From Zoogloea sp016790385 (lineage in GTDB: Bacteria; Pseudomonadota; Gammaproteobacteria; Burkholderiales; Rhodocyclaceae), in assembly GCF_041916735.1 (NCBI RefSeq), contig NZ_JAYRYY010000013.1: DNA of 64,000 bases. One strand, 5' to 3'. The notes below the pieces were generated by a model. That model did no database searches, was not told the origin of the DNA, and was given only the letters and a program-made list of their open reading frames with translations. Below, one piece after another: positions 22,849-31,937 of this stretch (position 1 is its first letter; the number at the start of each line of letters is the position of its first letter). The translations under genes and the position numbers were made by a program.

Positions 22849-24312
22849 ATGGGCAAGCCAACTGGATTTCTCGAGTACCAGCGTCTTTCCGAGGCCTACG
22901 CCCCGGTCGAGCAGCGTCTCAAGCACTACAAGGAGTTCGTCGACCACCTGAGCGACGACGAGGCCGCCAAGCAGGGCGCCCGCTGCATGGATTGCGGCGT
23001 GCCTTTCTGCAACAACGGCTGCCCGGTGAACAACATCATTCCCGACTGGAATGACCTGGTGTTTCGCGGCAACTGGCAGGAGGCCATTGCCGTCCTGCAC
23101 TCCACCAACAACTTCCCCGATTTCACCGGCCGGATCTGCCCCGCTCCGTGCGAGGCCGCCTGTACGCTGAACATCAACACCGATCCTGTGGGCATCAAGT
23201 CGATCGAGCACGCCATCATCGACAAGGCATGGGAAAACGGCTGGGTGGTGCCGCAGCCGCCCAGCTCCAAGACCGGCAAGAAGGTTGCCATCGTGGGTTC
23301 CGGCCCGGCCGGTCTGGCCGCCGCCCAGCAGCTGGCGCGCGTCGGCCACGATGTCACCGTCTTCGAGAAGAGCTCCCGCATTGGTGGTCTGCTGCGCTAC
23401 GGGATTCCCGACTTCAAGATGGAGAAATCCCACATCGACCGTCGTGTGGCGCAGATGGAAGCCGAAGGCGTCACTTTCCGCACCAAGGTCTGCGTTGGCG
23501 CCAAGCCGAGCCTGACGGGTATCAACGACGACGCCGTTGAAGTGGTCAGCGCGGATCAGCTCAAGTCCGAGTTCGACGCGGTGATCCTCGCTGCCGGTTC
23601 CGAAGTGCCCCGCGACCTGCCGGTTCCCGGCCGCGAACTCGGCGGCATCCATTTCGCCCTCGAGCTGCTGGTGCCCCAGAACAAGGAAGTGGCAGGCGAC
23701 GACAAGAACCCCATCTCCGCCACGGGCAAGCACGTCATCGTGATCGGCGGTGGCGATACCGGCTCCGACTGCGTGGGCACCTCGAACCGTCACGGCGCAG
23801 CATCGGTGACCCAGTTTGAAGTGATGCCCGAGCCGCCGAAGGAAGAGAACCGCCCCCTGACCTGGCCCTACTGGCCGATCAAGCTGCGCACCTCCTCCTC
23901 CCACGAAGAGGGTTGTCAGCGCGAGTTTGCCGTGTCCACCAAGGCGTTCATCGGTGAAAACGGCAAGGTCAAGGCCCTGCGCACCGTCGAACTCGAGTGG
24001 AAGGATGGCAAGCCGTCCGAAGTCCCGGGCTCCGAGCGCGAACTGCCGGCGGATCTGGTGTTGTTTGCCATGGGCTTCACCAATCCGGTGGCTTCGTTGC
24101 TTGAAGCTTTCGGCGTCAGCAAGGATGCGCGCGGCAATGCCCTCGCGACCACCGATGGCGCGGGCTGCTACGCCACCAACGTTGCCAAGGTCTTTGCCGC
24201 TGGTGACGTCCGCCGCGGGCAGTCCTTGGTGGTGTGGGCCATCCGCGAAGGCCGTCAGGCTGCACGCGAGGTGGACACCTTCCTGATGGGCAGCAGCGTT
24301 CTGCCGCGCTGA
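22849..24312 (+). CDS. gltD: Glutamate synthase small subunit
   Basis: This FAD/NADPH subunit feeds electrons to GltB through two [4Fe-4S] clusters. The N-terminal cysteine clusters are RCMDCGVPFCNNGCPVNN and CPAPCEAACTL. The FAD site is VAIVGSGPAGLAAAQQLA, the NADPH site is VIGGGDTGSDCVGTSNRHGA, and a C-terminal FAD motif is VFAAGDVRRGQSLVVWAI. At 487 aa it is full length. It is followed by a strong bidirectional terminator. Confidence 0.97.
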   Translation: MGKPTGFLEYQRLSEAYAPVEQRLKHYKEFVDHLSDDEAAKQGARCMDCGVPFCNNGCPVNNIIPDWNDLVFRGNWQEAIAVLHSTNNFPDFTGRICPAPCEAACTLNINTDPVGIKSIEHAIIDKAWENGWVVPQPPSSKTGKKVAIVGSGPAGLAAAQQLARVGHDVTVFEKSSRIGGLLRYGIPDFKMEKSHIDRRVAQMEAEGVTFRTKVCVGAKPSLTGINDDAVEVVSADQLKSEFDAVILAAGSEVPRDLPVPGRELGGIHFALELLVPQNKEVAGDDKNPISATGKHVIVIGGGDTGSDCVGTSNRHGAASVTQFEVMPEPPKEENRPLTWPYWPIKLRTSSSHEEGCQREFAVSTKAFIGENGKVKALRTVELEWKDGKPSEVPGSERELPADLVLFAMGFTNPVASLLEAFGVSKDARGNALATTDGAGCYATNVAKVFAAGDVRRGQSLVVWAIREGRQAAREVDTFLMGSSVLPR

Positions 24313-24331
24313 TCAGGCGGTCGCACCCAGC

Positions 24332-24359
24332 AAAAAGGCCCGGTCATCCGGGCCTTTTT
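24332..24359. terminator. Bidirectional intrinsic terminator between gltD and ackA
   Basis: A perfect 12-bp stem AAAAAGGCCCGG / CCGGGCCTTTTT closes a TCAT loop. The A-run on one side and T-run on the other give a U-tract in both directions, fitting the convergent gltD and ackA genes. Confidence 0.9.
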
Positions 24360-24402
24360 GTTTTGAGGGCAACCCGGACGCGAAGGGCGTCTGGGGCGAA
24401 GG

Positions 24403-25602
24403 TCACCCCAAGCCCAGCAGATTCACCGTGTGGTGGGCAATCATCCATTCTTCGTTGGTGGGCACCACCAGCACCTCGATCTTGCTGTCCCGGGCGTGGA
24501 TGCGCGTGGCGTGCCGCTGGTTGGCGGCGGGGTACAGGCTGAGGCCTGTCCAACCCAGCCATTCCGCGATGCGTGCGCGTACCGGCGCGGCATGCTCGCC
24601 AATGCCGCCGGTAAACACGAGCGCATCAAGCCCGCCAGCGGCCATCGAGAGCTGGCCGATCATGCAGGCCGCCCGGTAGCAGAACAGTTCAATCGCTTCC
24701 TTGGCGGACGACTCGTCGGACTCCAGCAGAGCCCGCATGTCCTGGCTGATGCCGGAGACGCCGAGCAGGCCAGACTGCTTATAGACCAGATTGCTGAGCG
24801 CCTTTGCGTCCATGCCCTTCTGTTCGAGCAGATGCAGGATCACGCCCGGGTCGAGGGCGCCCGTGCGGGTGCCCATCATCAGCCCGTCCACGGCGGTGAA
24901 GCCCATGCTGGTGTCCCGCGATTGCCCGTCGCGCAGCGCGCACATGCTGGCTCCATTGCCCAGGTGCGCCACCACAATCCCGCCCCGAGCCTTCTCTTCG
25001 CCCAGCAGATCGGGCAACTGGCGCGACACGAATTCATAGGACAGCCCATGGAAGCCGTAGCGCTTCACGCCCTCGTTGAACAGCGTGCGGGGCAACGGGA
25101 AGCGCTCGGCGACGGGCAGGCGGGTGCGATGGAAGGCGGTGTCGAAGCAGCCTACCTGCCGCACCTCGGGCATCAGGGAAAAAAGCGATTTCACCGCGCG
25201 CAGATTGTGCGGCTGGTGCAGAGGCGCCAAGGGAATCAGGGTTTCCAGTTCGCCCACCACCTCGGGGCTGAGGACCACCGGCGCACCGTAGTGATCGCCC
25301 CCATGCACAATGCGATGACCTGCCGCGATGATGTCCACGCCCGGGCTGTGGCGCTGGATCCAGCCGAAGATGAATTCCAGGGCCAGACGGTGCTGGCCGT
25401 TCTGGTCGGTATCCGCCGGCACGCTCAGCGCTTCGGTAAAGCGTTCGCCCGTGTGGGCGTCCTTGGCGTGCATGAGGGGTTCGGCACCGATACCCTCCAC
25501 CTGGCCCGACAGGCGGGCGGTTTCGGCCAGCCGGGGCGCCATGGGAAAGAGGGCAAACTTCAGGCTCGACGAGCCAGCATTGAGGATCAGGACGGCTTTC
25601 AT
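24403..25602 (-). CDS. ackA: Acetate kinase
   Basis: This enzyme interconverts acetyl phosphate + ADP and acetate + ATP. The 399-aa protein has the ASKHA-fold signatures ILNAGSSSLKFALF at the N-terminus, GHRIVHGG, CFDTAFH, AHLGNGASM, DTSMGFTAVDGLMMGTR and FTGGIGEHA. The start overlaps the stop of the upstream phosphotransacetylase gene by 4 bases, so the two steps from acyl-CoA to acid + ATP are co-translated. A propionate or butyrate preference cannot be excluded. Confidence 0.95.
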   Translation of the reverse strand: MKAVLILNAGSSSLKFALFPMAPRLAETARLSGQVEGIGAEPLMHAKDAHTGERFTEALSVPADTDQNGQHRLALEFIFGWIQRHSPGVDIIAAGHRIVHGGDHYGAPVVLSPEVVGELETLIPLAPLHQPHNLRAVKSLFSLMPEVRQVGCFDTAFHRTRLPVAERFPLPRTLFNEGVKRYGFHGLSYEFVSRQLPDLLGEEKARGGIVVAHLGNGASMCALRDGQSRDTSMGFTAVDGLMMGTRTGALDPGVILHLLEQKGMDAKALSNLVYKQSGLLGVSGISQDMRALLESDESSAKEAIELFCYRAACMIGQLSMAAGGLDALVFTGGIGEHAAPVRARIAEWLGWTGLSLYPAANQRHATRIHARDSKIEVLVVPTNEEWMIAHHTVNLLGLG

Positions 25603-27011
25603 AGACGGACTCCCTGGCGACGCTTGTGGGCCATCAGCTGAGCGATGGCGCAGGACGCGGTTCTGGTTTCGGCGGTATCGGCACGGCTGGTCAGAACGAT
25701 GGGCACCCGTGCCCCCAGTACCACGCCGGCCATCAAGGCGTCGGCGAGGTATTCAAGCTGCTTGGCAACCATGTTGCCGGACTCAAGATCGGGCACCACC
25801 AGGATGTCGGCCTGACCCGCCACGGCCGAGCGGATGCCCTTGGTCTTGGCGGCCACCAGCGACACGGCGTTGTCGAAGGCCAATGGCCCATCCAGGAGGC
25901 CGCCCTTGATCTGGCCGCGGTCGGCCATCTTGCACAAGGCCGCGGCGTCGAGGGTGGAGCGGATCTTCTCATTGACCGTTTCCACGGCCGACAGAATGGC
26001 GACCTTGGGCTCGGGCACGCCCATCATGATCGCCAGCTCAATGGCGTTCTGGATGATGTGCACCTTGTCGGCCAGGCTAGGCTCGATGTTGATGGCGGCA
26101 TCGGTGATCAGCAGGGGGTGCGGGTAGGTGGGCACGTCGGCCATGAACACATGGGAAAGGCGACGCGCCGTGCGCAGGCCGGTTTCCTTGGACACCACCT
26201 CGCTCATCAGCTCGTCGGTGTGCAGCGAGCCTTTCATCAGGGCCTCCACCTCACCATTGCGGGCAAGCCGAACGGCGGTTTCGGCGGAGGCATGGCTGTG
26301 GGGCACATCGACGATACGCACACCGCGCAGGTCGATCCCGTCGCGGGCCGCCACTTCCCGGATCTTGCCTTCAGGGCCGACCAGCACCGGGATCACCAGC
26401 CCCGCGTCGCGCGCCTGGATGGGGCCGCGCAGGGATTCGGTATCGCAGGGGTGGGCCACCGCGATGGGGATGGGCTCCATGCCCCGGGTCATCTCAAGCA
26501 CGTGGAGATAGCGCTGCTGGCGATCAGAAATGGTGACTTCCGGCAGGGCCATGCGCGGGCGTTTGATCTTTTCGGTGGGGGCCATCACCTCGGCCGTGCC
26601 ATCAATGACCTTCAGCCCGTCCTGGTTGACGCACTGGCAGTCAAGCAGCAGGTGGTGGTTGTGCTCGAAGCGCTGGGTGCAGGTGATGGTGACGGTAAGG
26701 GTGTCGCCAATGGTGATGGGGCGCCAGAACTTCAGCGTCTGGCCAACATAGACGGTACCCGGGCCGGGGAATTCGGTGCCGAGAATGGAGGAAATCAGCA
26801 CGCTGCCCCACATGGAGTGGCCCACAACTTCGCGGAACTGGCTCGAACGGGCAAATTCCGGGTCCACATGGGTGGGGTTCACGTCGCCCGACATCACCGC
26901 GAAAAGGTGGATGTCCTCGGGGCGCAAGGTACGGATGAGAACCGCAGAATCGCCCACGGCGATTTCGTCAAACGTGCGGTTCTGGATGAAATCGCGGGCT
27001 TCGCTGGTCAT
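25599..27011 (-). CDS. Bifunctional MaoC-like hydratase / phosphate acyltransferase (PTA/PTB family)
   Basis: This is a two-domain fusion. Residues 10-150 form a MaoC hotdog domain (VNPTHVDPEFARSSQF, then VVGHSMWGSVLISSILG) resembling R-specific enoyl-CoA hydratases. Residues 170-470 form a phosphate acetyl/butyryltransferase domain (AVAHPCDTES, LMKGSLHTDEL, HVFMADVPTYPHPLLITDAA, ADILVVPDLESGNM). It makes an acyl phosphate for the downstream kinase. The fused hydratase suggests a link to short-chain acyl-CoA or polyhydroxyalkanoate metabolism. This fusion family is known; the substrate is not decidable from sequence. Confidence 0.88.
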   Translation of the reverse strand: MTSEARDFIQNRTFDEIAVGDSAVLIRTLRPEDIHLFAVMSGDVNPTHVDPEFARSSQFREVVGHSMWGSVLISSILGTEFPGPGTVYVGQTLKFWRPITIGDTLTVTITCTQRFEHNHHLLLDCQCVNQDGLKVIDGTAEVMAPTEKIKRPRMALPEVTISDRQQRYLHVLEMTRGMEPIPIAVAHPCDTESLRGPIQARDAGLVIPVLVGPEGKIREVAARDGIDLRGVRIVDVPHSHASAETAVRLARNGEVEALMKGSLHTDELMSEVVSKETGLRTARRLSHVFMADVPTYPHPLLITDAAINIEPSLADKVHIIQNAIELAIMMGVPEPKVAILSAVETVNEKIRSTLDAAALCKMADRGQIKGGLLDGPLAFDNAVSLVAAKTKGIRSAVAGQADILVVPDLESGNMVAKQLEYLADALMAGVVLGARVPIVLTSRADTAETRTASCAIAQLMAHKRRQGVRL

Positions 27012-27025
27012 GTCATATCCTGGAG

Positions 27026-27103
27026 TTGCAATGCAGCATCGGCAATTCTACGGAAAGGCCTTGCGGGAACTTTAGCATTAGATCAAAGAAATGTTGCATT
27101 GCA
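27026..27103. promoter_or_regulatory. Inverted pair of TGCAATGCA/TGCATTGCA sites upstream of the MaoC-PTA/ackA operon
   Basis: TTGCAATGCA at 27026-27035 and TTGCATTGCA at 27094-27103 contain the same 9-base word in opposite orientation, 58 bases apart, in the divergent gap between the MaoC-PTA gene and glmU. Such paired near-palindromes suggest looping or cooperative binding by a regulator. TGC-N3-GCA half-sites recall PhaR-type sites, but that assignment is speculative. Confidence 0.35.
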
Positions 27104-27207
27104 TCACCGCCCGGGGTTTTGTGGCGGTATGTAATTCGAGAACTGCTCCGCAAAGGCGTCAAAATCCCCCATGCTAGAATTTGTGGCATCGTCATCACAG
27201 ATCATCA

Positions 27208-28578
27208 ATGGCATTTATGGAAGTGATCGTACTGGCCGCCGGCCAAGGCAAGCGCATGCGTTCGGTGCTGCCCAAAGTGTTGCAGCCCCTGGCCGCCAAG
27301 CCCATGCTGGCCCATGTGCTCGATACCGCCCGCAGCCTTGAAGCGCGGCGCATCGTGGTGGTTTATGGCCACGGCGGTGAGGTGGTGCGCGACGCCCTCG
27401 ACGCGCCCGATCTGGCCTGGGCCCGGCAGGATCCACCCCAGGGCACCGGTCATGCAGTGCAACAAGCCATGCCCTTGGTGGACGACGGCGACATCGCCCT
27501 GATCCTCTACGGCGACGTCCCCCTCATCGGCGTGCCCACCCTCCAGCGCCTGATGGCTGCCGCCAGCGATAAGTCCCTCGCCCTTCTCACCGTGTCCATG
27601 GTCGACCCCACCGGCTACGGCCGCATCCTGCGCGATGGCGCCGGCAAGGTCACCCGGATTGTCGAAGAAAAGGACGCCACCCCCGACGAGCGCCAGGTGC
27701 AGGAAGTAAACACCGGCATTCTCGCCGCCCCGGTCACCCGCCTGCGCCAGTGGCTGGGTAACTTGAACAACGACAACGCCCAGGGTGAGTATTACCTCAC
27801 CGACATCATCGCCATGGCCGTGGCCGATGGCCTGGACGTGGTCACCACCCAGCCCGACGCCTTCGAGGAAACCCTCGGCGTCAATAACAAGACCCAGCTC
27901 GCCGAGCTGGAACGCATTCACCAGAAGAACATCGCCCGCCGCCTCACCGACGCCGGCGTCACCGTGATCGACCCGGCCCGCATCGACGTGCGTGGCAGCC
28001 TCGAATGCGGCCGCGACGTGGAAATCGACATCAACTGCGTCTTCGAAGGCACTGTGGTGCTGGGCGACGGCGTGCGCATCGGCGCCAACTGCATCGTGCG
28101 CAACGCCACCCTGGGGGCCGGCACCCGCGTTGCCCCCTTCTCCCAGATCGAAGACACCACCATGGGCGAAGCCTGCATCATCGGCCCCTACGCCCGCACC
28201 CGCCCCGGCACCGTGCTCGGCAACGACGTGCACCTGGGCAATTTCGTCGAAGTCAAAAACAGCACCATCGCCGACCACTCCAAGGCCAACCACCTAGCCT
28301 ACGTGGGCGACGCCGACATAGGCCAGCGCGTTAACGTGGGCGCCGGCACCATCACCTGCAACTACGACGGCGCCAACAAGTTCCGCACCATCATTGAAGA
28401 CGACGTCTTCATCGGCTCCGATACCCAGCTCGTTGCCCCGGTGCGCGTGGGCAAGGGCGCCACCCTGGGGGCCGGCACCACCCTCACCAAGGACGCCCCC
28501 GCCGAACAGCTCACCGTCTCCCGCGCCAGGCAGATCTCCCTGGCCGGATGGCAGCGCCCGGTGAAGGTCAAGAAGTGA
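27208..28578 (+). CDS. glmU: Bifunctional N-acetylglucosamine-1-P uridyltransferase / glucosamine-1-P acetyltransferase
   Basis: This enzyme makes UDP-GlcNAc for peptidoglycan and LPS. The N-terminal pyrophosphorylase domain has LAAGQGKRMRSVLPKVLQP, YGDVPLI and QGEYYLTD. The C-terminal left-handed beta-helix carries hexapeptide repeats and the acetyltransferase motif NVGAGTITCNYDGANK. ATG at 27208 gives 456 aa; ATG at 27217 (MEVIVLAAG) is an equally plausible start, since neither has a clear ribosome-binding site. glmS follows after 65 bases. Confidence 0.96.
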   Translation: MAFMEVIVLAAGQGKRMRSVLPKVLQPLAAKPMLAHVLDTARSLEARRIVVVYGHGGEVVRDALDAPDLAWARQDPPQGTGHAVQQAMPLVDDGDIALILYGDVPLIGVPTLQRLMAAASDKSLALLTVSMVDPTGYGRILRDGAGKVTRIVEEKDATPDERQVQEVNTGILAAPVTRLRQWLGNLNNDNAQGEYYLTDIIAMAVADGLDVVTTQPDAFEETLGVNNKTQLAELERIHQKNIARRLTDAGVTVIDPARIDVRGSLECGRDVEIDINCVFEGTVVLGDGVRIGANCIVRNATLGAGTRVAPFSQIEDTTMGEACIIGPYARTRPGTVLGNDVHLGNFVEVKNSTIADHSKANHLAYVGDADIGQRVNVGAGTITCNYDGANKFRTIIEDDVFIGSDTQLVAPVRVGKGATLGAGTTLTKDAPAEQLTVSRARQISLAGWQRPVKVKK

Positions 28579-28643
28579 TGATTTCCGTCGGGGGCGCCCC
28601 CCGCTCTGCCCTGACAACACCCAACATCTGAAAGGCCCCCACC

Positions 28644-30473
28644 ATGTGTGGCATCGTTACCGCCATTGCTCGTCGCAACATCGTGCCCGTGCTGCTCGAA
28701 GGCCTGCGCAAACTTGAATACCGGGGCTACGATTCCGCCGGCCTCGCCGTGCTTGCCGGTGGCAGGCTCCAGCGCCTGCGTGCGGTGGGCCGCGTCGCCG
28801 AACTCACCACCCAGGCCGACGCCACCGGATTGAGCGCCGAAATCGGCATCGCCCACACCCGCTGGGCCACCCACGGCGTGCCTTCCGAGCGCAACGCCCA
28901 CCCCCACATCTCCGCCGGTCTGGCCGTGGTGCATAACGGCATCATCGAAAACTTCGAAGAACTGCGCAGCAAGCTACGGGCGAAGGGCTACGAATTCACC
29001 TCCGAGACCGACACCGAGGCCATCGCCCACCTTCTCCACGACACCCTCAAGACCACGCCCGACCTCTTTGACGCCGTGCGTGCCACCATCAATCAGCTGA
29101 TCGGCGCCTACGCCATTGGCGTGGTGAGCGAAGCCGAACCCAACCGCGCCATCGTCGCCCGCAAGGGCTCGCCCCTGCTCCTGGGCATTGGCGAAGACGG
29201 CCACTACGCCGCCTCCGACACCGCGGCCCTGCTTCAGGTGACCCGCAAGGTGGTGTACCTGGAAGACGGCGACGTGGCCGAACTCACCCTCGACGGCTAT
29301 CGCATCACCCTTTCGGACGGCACCCCCGTCGAGCGCCCGGTGAACATCTCCAGCCTGTCGGCCGACGCCGTCGAACTGGGCAAATACCGCCACTACATGC
29401 AGAAGGAGATCTTCGAGCAGCCCCAGGCCCTGGGCAACACCCTCGAGATCATCGCTGGCGGCGGCGGCATCTCCCCCCAACTCTTCGGTGCAGACGCCGT
29501 GGGCATCTTCGGCGCCACCCGCCGGGTGCTCATCCTCGCCTGCGGCACCAGCTACCACGCCGGCCTCGTCGCCCGCTACTGGATCGAATCCGTCGCCAAG
29601 CTCCAGTGCACCGTCGAAATCGCCAGCGAATACCGCTACCGCGAATCCGTGCCCGACCCCGACACCCTGGTCGTCGTCATCTCCCAATCGGGTGAAACCG
29701 CCGACACCCTGGCCGCCCTCAAGTTTGCCAAGGGCCTGGGCATGACCAAGACCCTGGCCATCTGCAACGTGCCCGAGTCCGCCATCGTCCGCGAAACCGC
29801 CCTGCGCTTCGTCACCCGTGCCGGCCCCGAGATCGGCGTCGCCTCCACCAAGGCCTTCACCACCCAGCTTGCCGCCCTGGCGCTCCTCACCCTGGCCCTC
29901 GCCAAGGTCAATGGCCGCCTCAGCGCCCAGGCCGAAGCCGAACACCTCACCCAGCTCCGCCACCTCCCCGTGGCCGTCGCCAAGGTGGTCGAGCTCGAAC
30001 CCGAGATCGAGCGCTGGGCCCAGCGCTTCGCCAACAAGCAGCACGCCCTCTTCCTGGGCCGCGGCATGCACTACCCCATCGCCCTCGAAGGCGCCCTCAA
30101 GCTCAAGGAAATCTCCTACATCCACGCCGAAGCCTACCCCGCGGGTGAGCTCAAGCACGGCCCCCTGGCCCTGGTGGACAAGGACATGCCCGTCATCTCC
30201 GTGGCCCCCAACGACAGCCTGCTCGAAAAGCTCAAGAGCAACCTGCAGGAAGTAAAGGCCCGCGGCGGTGAGCTCTACGTGTTTGCCGACGCCGGCAGCG
30301 AGATCCCCGAGAGCGAAGGCGTGCACATCCTGCACCTGCCCGAGCACTACGGCATGCTCTCCCCCATCCTCCACGTCATCCCCCTGCAACTGCTCAGCTA
30401 CCACGCTGCGCTGGTGAAGGGTACGGATGTGGATAAGCCGCGGAACCTGGCGAAGAGTGTGACGGTGGAGTGA
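28644..30473 (+). CDS. glmS: Glutamine-fructose-6-phosphate aminotransferase (isomerizing)
   Basis: This enzyme forms glucosamine-6-phosphate from fructose-6-P and glutamine, the entry to amino-sugar synthesis. Cys1 of the glutaminase (MCGIVTAI) is exposed by Met removal. HTRWATHGVPSERNAHPH is the glutaminase loop, and two SIS domains (ACGTSYHAGLVARYW, ISQSGETADT; LEGALKLKEISYIHAEAYPA) bind the sugar phosphate. The C-terminus DKPRNLAKSVTVE is canonical. At 609 aa it is full length. I saw no glmS-ribozyme-like leader. Confidence 0.97.
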   Translation: MCGIVTAIARRNIVPVLLEGLRKLEYRGYDSAGLAVLAGGRLQRLRAVGRVAELTTQADATGLSAEIGIAHTRWATHGVPSERNAHPHISAGLAVVHNGIIENFEELRSKLRAKGYEFTSETDTEAIAHLLHDTLKTTPDLFDAVRATINQLIGAYAIGVVSEAEPNRAIVARKGSPLLLGIGEDGHYAASDTAALLQVTRKVVYLEDGDVAELTLDGYRITLSDGTPVERPVNISSLSADAVELGKYRHYMQKEIFEQPQALGNTLEIIAGGGGISPQLFGADAVGIFGATRRVLILACGTSYHAGLVARYWIESVAKLQCTVEIASEYRYRESVPDPDTLVVVISQSGETADTLAALKFAKGLGMTKTLAICNVPESAIVRETALRFVTRAGPEIGVASTKAFTTQLAALALLTLALAKVNGRLSAQAEAEHLTQLRHLPVAVAKVVELEPEIERWAQRFANKQHALFLGRGMHYPIALEGALKLKEISYIHAEAYPAGELKHGPLALVDKDMPVISVAPNDSLLEKLKSNLQEVKARGGELYVFADAGSEIPESEGVHILHLPEHYGMLSPILHVIPLQLLSYHAALVKGTDVDKPRNLAKSVTVE

Positions 30474-30813
30474 TCGGGCGGCGGCAGGCTAGTTCAGCTT
30501 GTCGCCTTCGCCTTGCCTGATGCGCTGAGCGGGTCAGGCTGGATGAGAGTTTGGTTCGTAAAAACGTCCGGTGAGCCGGGCGTTTTTACGTTCTTGGGGG
30601 GTTGGTTGGTGTCTGTTGCTCGGCCTTTGCGGACCTAGATGCCAGCGGACCAAAATGACCAATTTCGGATGCCAGAGCGGACTGTTAAAGACCCTCTCGC
30701 AGCGATGACTGGTCTACAAGTTACCGTAGCCTTATCGCTTAGAATTAGCTTCAGTTCCAGCAGCCGAAGGCGACAAGGAATCAAAGAACGATTGTTTCGA
30801 CCACGGGTGAAGT
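30474..30813. other. 340-base gap: glmS terminator and left edge of the accessory island
   Basis: Besides the terminator at 30557-30590, I find no gene here. The base composition becomes more AT-rich after about 30640 and stays so into the AAA ATPase gene, marking the probable island boundary. A TAGAAT at 30740-30745 could be a -10 box, but no -35 lies at the right distance. Confidence 0.4.
30557..30590 (+). terminator. Intrinsic terminator after glmS
   Basis: CGTAAAAACG-T-CCGG, a TGAG loop and CCGG-G-CGTTTTTACG form a 14-bp stem with one internal mismatch and built-in A/T runs. It works in either direction and separates the core from the accessory island. Confidence 0.85.
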
Positions 30814-31803
30814 ATGTCCAATGCAAAGTTACTCAGGCAGTTAATCAAGGCAGGGATCGAGGGTGACTCGGACAGCTTTAAGGCAGCTTCTGAAGCTGTA
30901 ATTCGTGAAGAGCGCGAAAAGAAGCACCACCTGCTAGCCAACGATTTGGAAAGGCTGCTGTATGGCGAGCGGTCCACCTCTGGCCGTGGACACCTACGGT
31001 TACTGCCCGCCAAGGAGTTGCCCGTCAACAAGGATAGTGGCTTGGCCTTGGTCGAAGAACGGCCCGCAATTCGAGACGAGAGCGACATCGTGTTGGGCGA
31101 TGCTGCGCAGTCTGCGCTGGACGAGGTGCTGATGGAGCACCGACGAGGGGACGTATTGCTGGCCCATGGCCTGCAGCCGGCCCAGCGTCTGCTGTTCTGC
31201 GGCCCGCCAGGTTGCGGCAAGACGCTAGCTGCCGAGGTGATCGCGAGTGCGCTCGACCTGCCTCTGCTGGTCGTCCGCCTTGATTCGGTCATCTCTTCGC
31301 TGCTGGGTGAGACCTCTGCCAACCTTCGCAAGGTCTTCGACTACGTGTCTGCGCGTCCGGTCGTAGCGCTCTTTGATGAGTTTGATGCCCTGAGCAAGGA
31401 TCGTGGGGCGAGTGACGACCACGGCGAGCTGAAGCGGTCGGTGAATGCTGTTCTGCAAATGATGGATGGGTATCGAGGCCCTAGCATTCTGATAGCCACC
31501 ACCAACTATGAGACTCTGCTCGACAAGGCAGTCTGGCGACGGTTTGACGAGATCATCCGCTTCGAGCCTCCCAACCTTGAACAGGTCAAGCGTCTTCTCG
31601 CGCTTAAACTTTCTGGCGTTCGTCGAAACTTTGAAACTGACGATCCGAAAATTGCCGCTCTCTTCAAGGGCTTGTCGCACGCAGACATTGAGCGCGTGCT
31701 TCGCCGTGCCGTTAAGGACATGGTACTTGCCAGTCGAGAGTTTCTAGCCAAGGCCCACCTAGAGGCGGCGCTGGCTAAGGAATTCCAACAACCACATTAC
31801 TAA
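30814..31803 (+). CDS. ietA: AAA-family ATPase, IetA-like partner of a subtilase
   Basis: The 329-aa protein has a single AAA module: Walker A GPPGCGKT at residues 130-137, Walker B VVALFDEFDAL near 188-194, sensor-1 ILIATTN and an arginine-finger-like VWRRFDE. The N-terminal 100 residues are helical and charged and may bind the partner. No membrane segment is present. An AAA ATPase next to a signal-less S8 protease is the IetAS arrangement, reported as a plasmid-incompatibility locus and later as an anti-phage system. The identification rests on gene architecture and motifs, not a search. Codon use is less GC-biased than in the flanking genes, consistent with transfer. Confidence 0.75.
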   Translation: MSNAKLLRQLIKAGIEGDSDSFKAASEAVIREEREKKHHLLANDLERLLYGERSTSGRGHLRLLPAKELPVNKDSGLALVEERPAIRDESDIVLGDAAQSALDEVLMEHRRGDVLLAHGLQPAQRLLFCGPPGCGKTLAAEVIASALDLPLLVVRLDSVISSLLGETSANLRKVFDYVSARPVVALFDEFDALSKDRGASDDHGELKRSVNAVLQMMDGYRGPSILIATTNYETLLDKAVWRRFDEIIRFEPPNLEQVKRLLALKLSGVRRNFETDDPKIAALFKGLSHADIERVLRRAVKDMVLASREFLAKAHLEAALAKEFQQPHY

Positions 31804-31810
31804 AAAGTAC

Positions 31811-31902
31811 GTTGATAACCGTACATGGACATCTCGAACACGGCCTTCTGGAACCCGCATGCACGGCGGACTTCAGAAGAAATGTCATGTACGGCATCCA
31901 AC
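31811..31902 (+). ncRNA. 92-base structured element between the ATPase and subtilase genes
   Basis: Nested complementary arms surround an inner loop: GTTG (31811-14) with CAAC (31899-902); CCGTACATG (31819-27) with CATGTACGG (31886-94); ACAT (31829-32) with ATGT (31882-85); CTTCTG (31845-50) with CAGAAG (31874-79); and CCGC (31855-58) with GCGG (31866-69). The outer 13 pairs are interrupted only by one bulged G. The element starts 8 bases after the ATPase stop and ends 35 bases before the subtilase ATG, so it lies in the operon leader of the protease. There is no U-tract. A structured RNA, an RNA-processing site or a DNA cruciform are all possible. Confidence 0.5.
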
Positions 31903-31937
31903 CTTCTCATTAGTAAGACGCCTAGGGGGGAAATCGG

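Noticed and set aside
28974..30404. A 476-codon minus-strand frame opposite glmS
   Set aside because: It is an antisense shadow dominated by Gly/Val/Asp; glmS itself is unambiguous.
31811..31902. Integron attC site in the ATPase-subtilase gap
   Set aside because: The outer words read GTT...AAC, the reverse of the attC order (RYYYAAC...GTTRRRY), and no integrase is near.
31811..31902. Retron msr-msd RNA
   Set aside because: There is no reverse transcriptase gene in the window and the element is short, without the expected priming guanosine context.
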